Positions 1 through 12,484 are shown, counted from the first letter of the stretch. The stretch: 64,000 bases of DNA from Batillaria attramentaria (GCA_018292915.2 JACVVK020000139.1:1137001-1201000); one strand, 5' to 3'. Numbers and translations are program-made. Notes: a model not told the origin generated them from the letters alone.

Positions 1-19
1 ATGGCTCCATCCTGAAGAG
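1..19 (+). CDS. possible 3' end of an exon cut by the window edge
   Basis: The window opens with a short stretch ending in GAAGAG followed directly by GTACGT, a good splice donor. If coding, it would be the last few codons of an upstream exon of the plus-strand gene seen at 425-5030. It is too short to assign a frame or family, so this rests on the donor match alone. Confidence 0.2.
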
Positions 20-424
20 GTACGTTGATCCTCCCTCTGTAGTCATTCAGCACTTTGTCTTTGCTAGTTTCTCTGTAATATGTCCGTTGTTTGTCTAGAG
101 GTATCACAGATCAGTATGTAATCTAGCAACTCTCTCTTAAATCTAACGAAAACAAAGCGGGGGGTACCATTTATTTTATTTTAAGTCTTCTGGGATGGTG
201 ATCATGAAGCAAGTTGAGCTAGGATAATTGCATGTGACAATAGTAAATTCCTATTCTTATACTGTATGTCAGTATAGATCTGAACGCAATTATCCTCGCT
301 AAACATGCTTCATGAATACCATCCCTCTTCTCTACTCACTAACTCTTTCAATCGTTTTCATTCATTTTTCAGTCACCAGTTTACTCATAGTATTCTCACT
401 GTCAGTTTGATCAGGACCTTGCAG

Positions 425-557
425 TCTGGCTGTATGTTTTCGGCAATGGCAGTGGTTGACAAGAATGATAGAGTTTGGTGGTATGTTGCAGGCCACTGGT
501 CCATTGTTTCCAGTGTCTGTCATGTGACAAGCCAGTCAAGATTGTCCACACCACACA
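425..557 (+). CDS. possible internal exon, unrecognised gene
   Basis: An open stretch preceded by TTGCAG and followed by GTGAGTACC, so both splice sites are plausible. The open frame includes VVDKNDRVWWYVAGHW, which has the hydrophobic alternation of a beta-hairpin, but I recognise no family. The donor is the first unit of the 43-bp minisatellite that starts here. The stretch could also be non-coding; the link to the exons at 1985-3618 is positional only. Confidence 0.25.
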
Positions 558-1628
558 GTGAGTACCTGTTCTGAGTACCAATTCTACGTCTTGCTGAGTA
601 CCTGTGTACCAATATTCCCACCAACTCCACGTCTTGCTGAGTACCTGTATTCCTATATTCCCACCAGCTCCACGTCTTGCTGAGTACCTGTGTTCCTATA
701 TTCCCACCAACTCCACGTCTTGTTGAGTACCTGTATTCCTATATTCCCACCAGCTCCACGTCTTGCTGAGTACCTGTGTTCCTATATTCCCACCAACTCC
801 ACGTCTTGCTGAGTACCTGTATTCCTATATTCCCACCAGCTCCACGTCTTGCTGAGTACCTGTGTTCCTATATTCCCACCAACTCCACGTCTTGCTGAGT
901 ACCTGTATTCCTATATTCCCACCAACTCCACGTCTTGCTGAGTACCTGTATTCCTATATTCCCACCAACTCCACGTCTTGCTGAGTACCTGTATTCCTAT
1001 ATTCCCACCAACTCCACGTCTTGCTGAGTACCTGTATTCCTATATTCCCACCAACTCCACGTCTTGCTGAGTACCTGTATTCCTATATTCCCACCAACTC
1101 CACGTCTTGCTGAGTACCTGTGTTCCTATATTCCCACCAACTCCACGTCTTGCTGAGTACCTGTGTTCCTATATTCCCACCAACTCCACGTCTTGCTGAG
1201 TACCTGTATTCCTATATTCCCACCAACTCCACGTCTTGCTGAGTACCTGTGTTCCTATATTCCCACCAACTCCACGTCTTGCTGAGTACCTGTATTCCAA
1301 TATTCCCACCAGCTCCACGTCTTGCTGAGTACCTGTGTTCCTATATTCCCACCAGCTCCACGTCTTGCTGAGTACCTGTATTCCTATATTCCCACCAACT
1401 CCACGTCTTGCTGAGTACCTGTATTCCTATATTCCCACCAACTCCACGTCTTGCTGAGTACCTGTATTCCTATATTCCCACCAACTCCACGTCTTGCTGA
1501 GTACCTGTGTACCTATATTCCCACCAACTCCACGTCTTGCTGAGTACCTGTGTACCAATATTCCCACCAACTCCACGTCTTGCTGAGTACCTGTGTACCA
1601 ATATTCCCACCAACTCCACGTCTTGCTT
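558..1628. repeat. 43-bp minisatellite, about 25 copies
   Basis: Tandem copies of a 43-bp unit containing GAGTACCTGT, CCTATATTCCCACCA and CTCCACGTCTTGCT. Spacing between successive GAGTACCTG starts is exactly 43 bases (for example 596 to 639). Units differ by a few substitutions, mainly GTATTCC/GTGTTCC/GTGTACC and AACTCC/AGCTCC. The first unit is diverged. Open frames that run through it on either strand are by-products of the repeat. Confidence 0.95.
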
Positions 1629-1984
1629 GCTGCATTGAAGTCTTCCATCTTGTGGGGAAATTGGCCAAAGTGTCTACCAGTTTTCATGGCATTTAGGCTT
1701 TTCCCCCAGACGACAAGCTGGGAGCTGGACTTTGTGGTTCTTCTACATTGTACCACTACTCATCCTGTGAACATGCTGTCTGCCCTCAACAGGCAAAGTT
1801 AACAGCAGCGATGGCCAGCACCACTTAATTTTGGGCTTGTCAAACATCTTGTTTTTACACCCCCTCCAATCATTATTGTCCTTGTCAAACTATCACGGCT
1901 GTCATATATGATTGTCAAATTATTCACGAGCTTCGTCACCTGGCCAGAGGGCTTTTGACATCGTGTTTGACTGTGTTGTGCCAG

Positions 1985-3427
1985 AACAGTGAAGTGAATA
2001 GGGTAGAATGTGGACATTATCTTCAGCCATGGTAAGTTCCTAGCTTAACAAGCACTACTCCCTGGCAACAGATTTACAGTCCTCCAAAGACAGAGTCACA
2101 GAGGGTAATCCAGAAAAGAGAGCAGCTGCTCCAATGTCCAAGTAATTGACAAGAGTTACACGTAATCCTCTCATCCACAAGGATGACCTTGAGAGTGTTC
2201 AGCCCAGCAACAACAACAACAAACAACAACAACAACTTACAAGCTTTGGCAGTGTCGCTGACAAAGTGCACAAAGTGGCACCGGAAACACTTAGAAAGAA
2301 GATGGACTCATGTAAACGTGTGATGTGAACAAGACGAAGGTTGACAGTGACTTCTCCAGGCTGCAATGTTACCTGTGATGAGTTGCCTGCTGTGCACCAA
2401 CTCTTGTAGAGGCCAAAATGTAATGTGGGTATCCAAGTTAGGTCAGGTGTTAGAAATGGAGATGGAAGTTTGCTTGGTACAGGAGAGGTTAGATGTCTGC
2501 ACAGTCAGCTGTATTGTCTTGTAAGTTGTGCCACCCCCCTACACAGGACAGTGGCATCGTGCATGCAGTAGTGTTGGTTTTTGCGCTCTGTGCTTTGTTG
2601 TGTATTTCTTGTATGTTTACGTTCTCCAGGCAGGCGCAGACCTCTCCACCCTTACAGCTGCCACCAGACCTGCCTCGCCTTCCACCCATCTCTAATTCAC
2701 CACCTCGCCTCCGACACGCCCCTCGTCCACCCAATGGGTAAGGACTGTTTCTGAATGGCAGAAATGGATATAAAGTTATTATCTCCAGGGCAGTTTGTTG
2801 GTATAGATGGTACTTTCATAGTTATTATCTCCAGGGGCAGTTTGTTGGTATAGATGGTACTTTCATAGTTATTATCTCCAGGGGCAGTTTGTGGGTATAG
2901 ATGGTACTTTCATAGTTATTATCTCCAGGGGCAGTTTGTTGGTATAGATGGTACTTTCATAGTATTATCTCCAGGGGCAGTTTGTTGGTATAGATGGTAC
3001 TTTCATAGTTATTATCTCCAGGGGCAGTTTGTTGGTATAGATGGTACTTTCATAGTTATTATCTCCAGGGGCAGTTTGATGGTAAGACAGTACATGTACT
3101 GGCAGTGGCTCAGAATTTTGCTTGCATGTAAAATGTACCCAAGTTTCAGTGAAATTTCAATCAAAACACAAGGTGTGATGTTTTCATTGTCTATGTTTTG
3201 GAGAGCCGTTTGCCAAGCTTGATTGTTGTTATGCATTGCTGATCTGATTGACGTGGGTTGTGCCTTCAATCTGTCATCGTCTGTCTTTATATGGACAGTG
3301 TGCCCTTCAAGCCGATGGATGTGTACGAGATACCTCGCCAGTGTGGTGGCAGTTACACTGCAACAGATAAACCCAGACGCTTCCAGTTCTACACAAACCT
3401 CTCGTGTTGTATATCCACCATTTTTTC

Positions 3428-3465
<38 letters not shown>

Positions 3466-3618
3466 CTTTACAGAATTTTACAGAATTTTATCAACTGTAC
3501 AACATTTTTTGGGGATTGCTTTAATCCATTGTAAGTGTGTCGAACGGCATGGGTGTATCATGTCTTCATCTTTCTTTCTTTTTCAGTGAGGTTTGGATAC
3601 CACAGCTCACATGTCCTT
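1985..3618 (+). CDS. four phase-compatible exons of an unrecognised gene (partial)
   Basis: Four short open segments with good splice sites join in one frame: 1985-2031 (phase 2 end), 2630-2737, 3299-3403 and 3587-3618. The translation runs from NSEVNRVECGHYLQPW into a proline-rich segment (LPPDLPRLPPISNSPPRL), then VPFKPMDVYEIPRQC, then SEVWIPQLTCP. Phase agreement across three junctions is the main evidence that this is real coding sequence. The YEIPR motif with surrounding proline-rich sequence resembles SH2-docking sites of GAB/DOS-type adaptors, but no PH domain is seen, so I do not name it. Introns hold a 47-bp minisatellite (2774-3080) and a 36-base G run. A further segment at 2078-2138 ending at GTAATT could be an alternative exon. 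Confidence 0.4.
2774..3080. repeat. 47-bp minisatellite, about 6.5 copies
   Basis: Tandem units carrying AGTTATTATCTCCAGGGGCA followed by GTTTGTTGGTATAGATGG and TACTTTCAT. Copies are nearly identical; the first lacks one G and one copy has GTGGG for GTTGG. It lies in a putative intron. Confidence 0.93.
3430..3465 (+). repeat. uninterrupted G36 homopolymer
   Basis: Thirty-six consecutive G residues on the plus strand, the longest of several G/C runs here. Others lie near 17694 (C), 18270 (G), 19098 (G), 22348 (C), 31335 (C), 46099 (C), 51067 (G), 52936 (G) and 56620 (C). The exact length may be an assembly estimate. Confidence 0.9.
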
Positions 3619-3806
3619 GTGAGTATCATGCAGATAGTGTCAACCTTGAAACTTACCTACGAACCATCACATTTTATTGTGTACTTTTGTAACTCAGTCT
3701 GTTTGTGTGCTTGCTTCGACACCTAACCAACAGGCACACATTTTGTTGGTAAATTTGTCACTGTCTCAGCTGAGCTCTTTGTTAGCCACTCTGGAAGTGT
3801 GCAGAC

Positions 3807-3916
3807 AGTGTGTGTGTGTGTGTGTGTCTCTGTGTGTGTCGTGTGTGTGGTGTGTGTGCGTGTGGTGTGTGTGTGCGTGTGTGTGTGTGTGTGTCCGTGT
3901 GTGTGTGTGGTGTGTG

Positions 3917-3989
<73 letters not shown>
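3807..3989 (+). repeat. (GT)n microsatellite, imperfect
   Basis: About 180 bases of GT dinucleotide with occasional TC, GC and GG interruptions, pure over its last 65 bases. Apparent Val/Cys or Thr/His ORFs here are repeat artefacts. Confidence 0.97.
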
Positions 3990-3990
<1 letters not shown>

Positions 3991-4635
3991 ATCTTTGTGA
4001 GAGGTAGAAACCTTCAGTATCCCATGCAATGTAGCCACAAAAAGTGGCCATATTTTACAAATGTGCCTACATTTCTTGAAAATGTATAGCCACATTTTAA
4101 AAAAATATGACCCACATTTTGGTTTTTTTGTCACATTTCCCTGTGTAAAGATCAGAAACTGTGACCAATGCAGAGAAAGAATGTGGGCATATTGTGGTAT
4201 GCAAACATTTCTGTTTACCATCACGCTGGATGCCATTTCAGTTAGATGTGTGCGTGTCTGCACGGACAGAAATGTGACCTTTTTTTGTGGCCACTTTTCT
4301 TTGAGGTCACATTTTTGTGTAGCAAATCAAGATATGCCCCAGTCTGAAAGTGTGCTTATTTCAGAAATTTTGCCACAGACGTGAGCATTTTTTTTTAACC
4401 ACATTTAAGAAATGTTGACACATTTTCATTTTTTTTTTTTTTATGACCATTTTGTTGGACACTGAAGGTTTCCGCCTTGCATTCAAATCTATCATTGTGG
4501 AGGTACAATAAGACCGGTCAGTGTACATGCACTACAAAGTGATACGTGTTCAGATGCTGAGGGACTTGCTGCTTGCTGAAAGTTCCTGCAAGTGTGAAGA
4601 CACGAAAAGTCAGTTGGTGTGGTGTGGCGATCTCT

Positions 4636-4855
4636 GCGCGGGCATTGGGAGATCATCGAGATCAGCGGTGCGCGGGCACTGGGAGATCAGTTGGTGCGCG
4701 GGCACTGGGAGGTCAGTCGGTGCGCGGGCACTGGGAGGTCAGTCGGTGCGCGGGCACTGGGAGGTCAGTCGGTGCGCGGGCACTGGGGGGTCAGTCGGTG
4801 CGCAGGCACTGGGAGATCAGTCGGTGCGCGGGCACTGGGGGGTCAGTCGGTGCAC
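4636..4855. repeat. 26-bp GC-rich minisatellite, about 8 copies
   Basis: Tandem units built on GCGCGGGCACTGGGAGGTCA followed by GTCGGT. The first unit is expanded and diverged, later ones vary GGAGG/GGAGA/GGGGG. The 26-bp period is not a multiple of three, so the same peptide appears in all three forward frames; this argues against coding. Confidence 0.92.
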
Positions 4856-4960
4856 ACACTCATCAGTACACTTGTTAATGTGGCAGATTTGAAATCGACA
4901 ACCTGGTGTTATTTTTCATGTGACAAGGCAGCCTATGTGTCTGTGTGTGTTCGGTTCCAG

Positions 4961-5030
4961 GGAACGGATTGATGTACTTGGCACTGATGGTCACGTCTAC
5001 AAGGGGCAAATGATGCACAGGTCCGCTAAT
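4961..5030 (+). CDS. possible exon of the same unrecognised gene
   Basis: Preceded by TTCGGTTCCAG and followed by GTAAGT, so both splice sites are good. Joined directly to the exon ending at 3618, the frame reads NGLMYLALMVTSTRGK and stops inside the exon, which would make it terminal. The other open frame (IDVLGTDGHVYKG) would need an additional exon in between. I cannot decide between them. Confidence 0.3.
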
Positions 5031-6463
5031 GTAAGTCACTTTCACACTGTTGTCCTTCACCTCAACGTCTGTATATCTGTATCCAAACTTGTGATGATGT
5101 TGTCCATTGGGACTTGTTAAAATGGCATCATTCATGCTGTTACCACACGTTGGCTTGTGAACTTCTTGTGGATGTTGGTGACAGAATCCTTTGCCGTTTA
5201 CTTCCTGTGAGAGAGCCTGAAATGTATACATCTGATGTCTTTAGGCGTTTCTTCCAACAGGCTCACAAATGATTTGAAGCTGTTTCGGTGTTGACTAGCA
5301 GTGTATGACTGGCACAGATGCACATGCAGTTACAGCTAAGAGCTTCAAATAAGCTGACATTGAGCACACAAAAGCCAAAAAGCACAGCTTAGTATGACAG
5401 CTTCAGGTTGTTGCTGTTCTTGTTCACATGGCCAGCAGATATCAGTGCATTGCAATCAAAGCTCTGCTAATACAATGTATCACTGGGATTTGAAGTGTGT
5501 ACACACACACACACAAACTCGCAAGTGCAAGCGTTCCAAAACAGAAGTTGTTTTCTGTGAAATGTAGAATTGACTCCTTTCAGAGGGGTTAATGTTACCA
5601 GTTTTATGCTAACAGATCGTTGTGAGCTGTTTTTTTGTGGTATCTATCATCACATCACTCAGACACCTGGACAGTAACAGCATCTGTAATGCTGACACTG
5701 AGCCAGCAGAAGCCGCCTACTTGATGATGCAGCGGACACACTGAGAGCTCCAGTAGCGTGATAACAGTTCAGCTGCTCACACAAAGTGTACATAACATTG
5801 TATTGCATTAAGAGCTGTACTATTCTTCAGGAGTATTTTCAGCGTACAAGCACACTCACGCGCGAAACCTTTCCAAAACATACACTGGCGTAGCAAAGAT
5901 GGAATTGTAATGCCCGTTGAATGACACAGGTCTGATCAGTCCTTGATTGCTTTTAGCATCCTGTTTTGGGAGGATTCCTGGTGGAACTTGAACGTTCGCC
6001 TACTAAAAAACAAAGTATGTCTGTATAATTCACACTTTGGTCGCAGCTTCAGTTGCCCAGTGTTCTTCACCTGTTACATACCTGGCTTCCGTTCACTCAT
6101 CCTGCACAGTGGCTGCATGCGATTATGAGTCATTTCATGTGTACCTGTGGTTTTATTGTTTGTTTTTCCATTCAACTGACATCTTGAAAACGATTACTTA
6201 GAGAGAGGGAGTGAGAGAGAGAGAGAGAGACTTTTCAAAGATAAATATTAGGGCTGGTATACATGAAGTGCACTTAGCTAAGTCAATCACATTTCAATTT
6301 AAACGGGTACTCAACAATAGTAAATTCCTATTCTTACACACCAGTAGCAGTCTAAACGTGATTAACCTAGGCAGTGCACATCATAGTTTATCATTCTAGA
6401 TGTGTAGACCTTTCTCACATTTTGTCCTCTACAAATTCTGCACTCATGCTTGCACACAGACAT

Positions 6464-6465
<2 letters not shown>

Positions 6466-6535
<70 letters not shown>
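6466..6535 (+). repeat. (CA)35 microsatellite
   Basis: About 35 uninterrupted CA units, followed by a short ATC-rich tail with two copies of ATCATCATCTGA(C/T)GAAAC. Confidence 0.97.
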
Positions 6536-6537
<2 letters not shown>

Positions 6538-7038
6538 ATCATCATCATCTGATGAAACATCATCATCTGACGAAACATAAACAAAAATAAATTCACATTG
6601 TGGAGTGCTAGGCTTGAAAGTCACTTCTTTCTTCTGGTTCACCCACGGAGTAAGATGAATGAAGTTGAAGAAATGTCGAATGACTGTACAACTTGTATAT
6701 GTATATGTTTCTGACTGGTGTGCATTGGAGATGTGTCATAGGGAGTCTGTGACTGTGATTTGCAGTTCTCGAACAACAATCCTGTGCGAACGACCAAAAG
6801 CATGACCCAAGCGACGATAAGTGAAATGCACTGTGAACACCTGGCCATCCAGTGGCCCAAGGAGTCATTTTGACGCGCGACACTCTCACCTCGACATCTG
6901 TTTCCTCAGTTTTGCTGAAACTGTCAGTGTGGTGTAGTGTTGACGATAGTGTATGTCTTGAACTGTGTGTGCAAATCGATGGTGTACGTCGTGAAGTGTG
7001 TGCCGATTTGCACACCACCACGAGTGATACATTCTGAG

Positions 7039-7446
7039 TTATTGGTAAACAAGTTGTAGGACTTTATACACATAGATGTTTGGGAAGCAAGGTAGATAAG
7101 CTTCAGTTATTGGTAAACAAGTTGTAGGACTTTATACAGGTAGATGTTTGGGAAGCAAGGTAGATAAGCTTCAGTTATTGGTAAACAAGTTGTAGGACTT
7201 TATACAGGTAGATGTTTGGGAAGCAAGGTAGATAAGTTTCAGTTATTGGTAAACAAGTTGTAGGACTTTATACAGGTAGATGTTTGGGAAGCAAGGTAGA
7301 TAAGTTTCAGTTATTGGTAAACAAGTTGTAGGACTTTATACAGGTAGATGTTTGGGAAGCAAGGTAGATAAGTTTCAGTTATTGGTAAACAAGTTGTAGG
7401 ACTTTATACACGTAGATGTTTGGGAAGCAAGGTAGATAAGTTTCAG
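7039..7446. repeat. 68-bp minisatellite, six copies
   Basis: Six head-to-tail copies of a 68-bp unit beginning GTTATTGGTAAACAAGTTGT and ending AAGGTAGATAAG(C/T)TTCA. The copies are almost identical (TACACATAG/TACAGGTAG/TACACGTAG and AAGCTTC/AAGTTTC variants), implying recent expansion. No coding potential. Confidence 0.95.
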
Positions 7447-8116
7447 CTCGAATGGGCAGACATTGGCAACGCCTCGGCCGTTTACATCATCACCAAATCC
7501 ACACTACACTGATCGTTTCAGCTTCAGGTTTTTTTCAAGTACCTTCATTTTAACAGCAGTGCACCTTTTTTAATATAAAACTTTTACAAATTGGATATCG
7601 CCACCCTTCTGTGAAAACAAGGTAAAAATGATTTGGATACATGTTCATGAAGTTTAAACAGTTAAGCTTTTAGTTCTTCCCTGTGGAAGATGGGACATTA
7701 TATTCATTTTGTTTGTGTTGTTTGGTGGATCCATCTTGAATCTCATGCTATGTCTTGTCAGCTTGGCAATTTTTATACATCACTTTATAAGTGGACATCC
7801 AGTATGTACAGCAGTTTTCAACATTGTCAACTGTTGTAGGAGGAGAAAGTTTACATTTTATTTCTGTCTTCTACTTTACATTTTCTCTATTTTTTCCTTC
7901 CATGGGTACTGTTTTGGTTCTAATTAAAAACGAGGAACCACGTATCATGCTTCCATGACTAGCGTGTCAGAGGTCAGTCGACTGAACTGCAATAGAAACA
8001 GCCATTCCCCTGCATTGTCCCTCACCCTTTTACAACAGCATTATTTTCATGGAGCTCACAGGAATGTTGTAGTAGTCCGCAAGAAATCTGAGGCACACAG
8101 TGCAGAATTTTCAGGC

Positions 8117-9228
8117 TTTATTCTGCATATAATAACATCATCATGTAAACTGATCATGCACAGACACACGCATGCATTATGAAAAGGAATGCAGCTCTGC
8201 CAAAGGAAGATGTGGTGCATGACTGTACAAAACACGATTTTAAAAGAAAAGAAGACAAGATTTCTGTCTTTACAATATGGACAGTACAATTTATTATAAT
8301 AACTAGAATTGCCCCAGCAGTATCCAGTCTCGTACATGTAAAATCCGTTTGTGCGTCTTGACAAAAGTGAATTCATATACAAGTACATGTAAAGCTCCAT
8401 GGAACTGAAAGGGTACCAGTGGACTGTCAGTTACAATTGCACGGGTGACCATCAGATGGCTATCTCAGAATAAAGACGACATAGGAAACCAATAAACCTT
8501 GCAGCTAATGAACCAGACACTGGAAAATAATGTTCCAGAAATAAGCAATCAGAGTAAAAAATGACAATACTCTATTTACAGAATGCGCATTCATGTATGT
8601 GCAATCTCTGGCAGCATAATTAAAATCTGCATGGAACTTTCAGCATTTCTCTGAATTCAGCTTCTAATGCCTGTAGTTGGTGACTGCTTCACACAACTCT
8701 TATGGTTTACACTGCAATCAAAATGTTGCACCCACATTTCCTGAGAGACGATGTTTGGTCACTTAATGCATGTACTGGTAGTTATACAAATGGTCTGGAT
8801 GTCCAGATCCACATTTGCTGAAAGCTGGATTTCATTTCATATAAACGGGGCGCAGTCACTGGAAGAGTAGCAGATCATCAGTTTAGATCCAGATCTACCA
8901 TCATGTTGTAAAATGTCCTAAGCACCATTGTGTAAGCACTTCAGCCCTTTTACAATTTGACGGTAGAGATGTAGCAGTTGCCGCCACCACACATGATTTA
9001 GATCCAGATGTCAGAGGTACAGTCACCACCAGGGTAGCGGATTTCGTGGGCCAAGACGGGACCGTTGGGTTCATCACCGAAGTCGACCAGGAAATTTTTG
9101 TTGAGGGTCAGTCCGCCTCGCTCCGTGTCCACGTCAATCTGAAGCATCACACTGCCTTGTCTGGAAATAGGACAGAAAATGGAATCAAGTAAAGTCAAGA
9201 CGCTTCCGTTTTTGTACAGTCTGACTTG

Positions 9229-9275
<47 letters not shown>

Positions 9276-12200
9276 TCTCGCGGATAGATTTATCACTCAA
9301 ATACACATAATGTCACACATATCCTGTTACACAGGCGGAAAAAAAGAATGTGTTCTGTGAAGGCGCAACATGTTGTAGACGGGCTAGAACTTCCTGTCAG
9401 ACTCGGGGAGCTGGGGTGGTCGAATGGTAGAGCGTTGGACTTCCAATGCTCGGGTCGTGAGTTCAATCCCTGCTGGGGCCAAATATTTGTGCTGGCTTTT
9501 TCATCGTTGCCCCGTGTTTGATATCACCCTATGTGGTGGAAAAGGACGTTAAACGCCCAAACACCCACCCTCCTGTCAGACTCGCTGACAGAAACCACAG
9601 CAGCATCCAAACTAAATGCCACAAGGGTGAGAGGCCAAAGTAATGTTTGCAAACACCATTCCCTGGCCTACACAAAACCTCAACTGCTCACTGCAACACT
9701 GACACTACTGTTTGTTTCACTGACGCCACCAAACACTCAATTTTCACTGACTGAATCACAGGGTTAAGCTGCTCAGCGCAGTCCTCCTCACGATGTACTG
9801 CTAAACACGCCTGTTCTGCAGCCAGTGTAACTAGTGACACGCAAGCATTCAACATGTCTTCAGCTGAAGTCAGCTAGCGTATTTGCGGAGAATGATGCTA
9901 GTACTGACCGGGCCATCTCTGGGTAGAACTGCACGTCCCAGGCGGAGTAGAGGGAGTTGGTGACGTAGAGTCGCTTGCCATCCAGCGACATCTGGATCAT
10001 CTGGGGACCGCCCTCCAGTCGCTTGCCGTTCTTCAGGGTGATCGGCTCTGGCTGTGTCTGCGGCACGGGAAACCAGTCTTTGCTGACATATTTCTCTCCA
10101 TCTACCCCAGAAAATTCAGGTGGGATAGGACACATTTAATAGTTCGTATGATCATACACAGGTATGGGCAGAGGAAGCTTTTGGTCAGCGTAGTTATTCA
10201 TACCTGGGTCCGACTTGTTGGAATGATCTCCCAGTTTCCATCAGATATGCAGACACAAAACTATCTTTCAAAACAAATTTTAAAACCCACCTCTTCAAAG
10301 CCTTCAACCAATAACTTTTGCCTCATCATCATCTTGCTGGTCGTGTGTGTGTGTGTGTGTGTGTGTGAGAGCCAGGGGCAGCCCGTGTATGATGCTGCAC
10401 ATCATGTGTTTTTAGTTAAATGTATGCGTGGAGGCATGTCGTGTGTGTCCTGGGTGAGTGAGTGTGTGTTGATTGTAAGGCGCCCTGAGAGAGGGAGGGC
10501 GTGCTTTAAGTACCCATTTTATTATTATTATTTAATATGAAGAAGGTGAATCGGTCCTGTCCTTAGTTTTCTGGGGGCCCTAACAAAGTTGGAATGTGAG
10601 TACTGAGGCATGTTTTACGTCACTTTTAGGACAAGCTTGATAAACAACTCCACTCAGCAAGGCCAAAGCCCCGCTCCTTTAGTCTGCTGTGTATTTGCAA
10701 AACACAGTACGTCCATTGTATGGACAAAGGGGTGACTCCAAGATGGAAGAGACTGACGTAATGGTCTTTTTCTTTAAATGACATCAGTGGACTTACTGCT
10801 TTCTTTCCTGATTCAGATATATCAAACTACACGTGCTTCCCTCGTTGTAGTGCCTGGCAAAAAGTTTGCCAGACCGCCATGCCATGCGTTGTGCTCATTA
10901 TGCCCAGAACGCGATTGGCTGAATTCTGGGGGCTCGACCCTTTCATTGACAGGAGTGTAGTCGTCCATTAGGACCGTGCGGGCAGCTGACTGACTTAGTC
11001 CCCTGTACGTGTTGGACCTCTCATCGTGAAACTGCTCACTAGGTCAGCATTGTAGCGTCACCAAAACTACCCAGCCCTTAGACAACCGGTTACTTGTTAT
11101 ATATATCCTAGATACATGATCTCATTTAATTTGGTTTCCTGGTATAGAAAGGGTGAAGTGTGTTAAACCGCAACAGTGAAGAACGCCCCGTCCTCCCTGC
11201 AAGGTAAAAGTTCCATACCGATCTCTCTGTATCCCTGGTGACCTTGACATTTTTATCCGTGCAAATGCTGCCTCCCAGCCACACCTAGCGGAGAAACGAA
11301 CATCAACAAGTGATTAGGGAACAACATGCGATCACCTGATCATCATTGGCTTCAGGTTAATGAGCTGGCCTACGGTGTCACACGGTTAGACCCAAAGGCA
11401 AAAACTTCAAAGAGGAAATGAATGAAAATGAATGAACACTTGTTTTGCAGTGATCGACACACATAAATCCAACAAGACTCCGTCAGCTAAAGTTTCACGT
11501 GTTTTCAGTGTGTGCTATTTTGGTTTCTTTATACTCCAAATTTTAAACAGAGACATACATAACATGTTATGTCAGTATCAAGGTCTCTGCTATTAAAATA
11601 CCCAAACAGGTTGTGTTCCTAAGATAGCCAACTCAGTCTATCAGTCACTACTCCGGAAGGTCAAACTTAAAAAAATAAAAATAAAAATGCTAAAGACATC
11701 ACAGCACAGCTTTTTTGCAAATGACCACCAACTCGCATTTCCTTCTGAATAGTGGATTTTGCCGAAGATCGTCACAAGAATTTCCTGACATCAACGACAG
11801 TAAGAGCAGTCATGGGCTCTTGACGACCGTCCTACCTGTCCAACGAGTTTGGGATTCCTTGTGTCCGTGATGTCATACTGACGGATGTCGCCATGAAGCC
11901 AGTTGCTGAAGTACAGGAAGCGGTCGTCAAGGGATACCAGAATGTCTGTGATCAGTCCTGTAATTCCCGGAGGAAACAGAAACTGACATTGGTAAGAAAT
12001 ATCATGTTTCAGGACGAAGTTCAGGACATGGAAAACTGACCACATATGTCCGGTATTGATGAATGCCTGGAATATCCTCTCTGTCTCCCCCGCCCCTCTC
12101 TCTCTCTGATAGCCCACAAGTCACATTCTAAATTTTGAAATCTAAACTTAGGCCAGAAACCCGTCAATGAAAGAAAGATGCTTAGTCAAACACATGGGAG

Positions 12201-12432
12201 TCTTACTCTGCTGATGTGGGGACGTTTTTAGTAGTTGTAGCAGTAGTAGTCGGTTGTAACAGTAATAATTATAGGCGTAGCTACTCATACAAAGCAAACG
12301 TGTATCGTCACGAACAAACACCGTGACTGAGCAGGAAGTGAGAGTTCTTACCTGGCATGTTAGGCAAGGCCCAGCCCGACACTCCTTTGTCAGGTACTGC
12401 TATCACCTTCTCTGCCGCCCAGTTTGTCCTGT

Positions 12433-12484
<52 letters not shown>

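Larger units (their letters stand above)
5031..8090. other. no recognisable gene; low-complexity and one minisatellite
   Basis: Apart from the (CA)n tract at 6466-6535, a short GA tract near 6202-6230 and the 68-bp minisatellite, I see no open frame with coding character or family resemblance. It may contain the 3' UTR of the plus-strand gene. Confidence 0.5.

Noticed and set aside
558..1628. CRISPR-like direct repeats
   Set aside because: Units are contiguous with no unique spacers; this is an ordinary minisatellite in a eukaryote.
1427..1756. Minus-strand ORF of 109 codons
   Set aside because: It is created by the 43-bp repeat reading through; repetitive WSWWEYWYTGTQ-type peptide with no gene context.
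3723..4263. His/Thr-rich and Val/Cys-rich ORFs on both strands
   Set aside because: Translation of a GT/CA dinucleotide tract.
4961..5030. YLAL sequence taken as the GAB adaptor C-terminal motif
   Set aside because: Only a few residues match and the alternative frame is equally open; not enough to name the gene.
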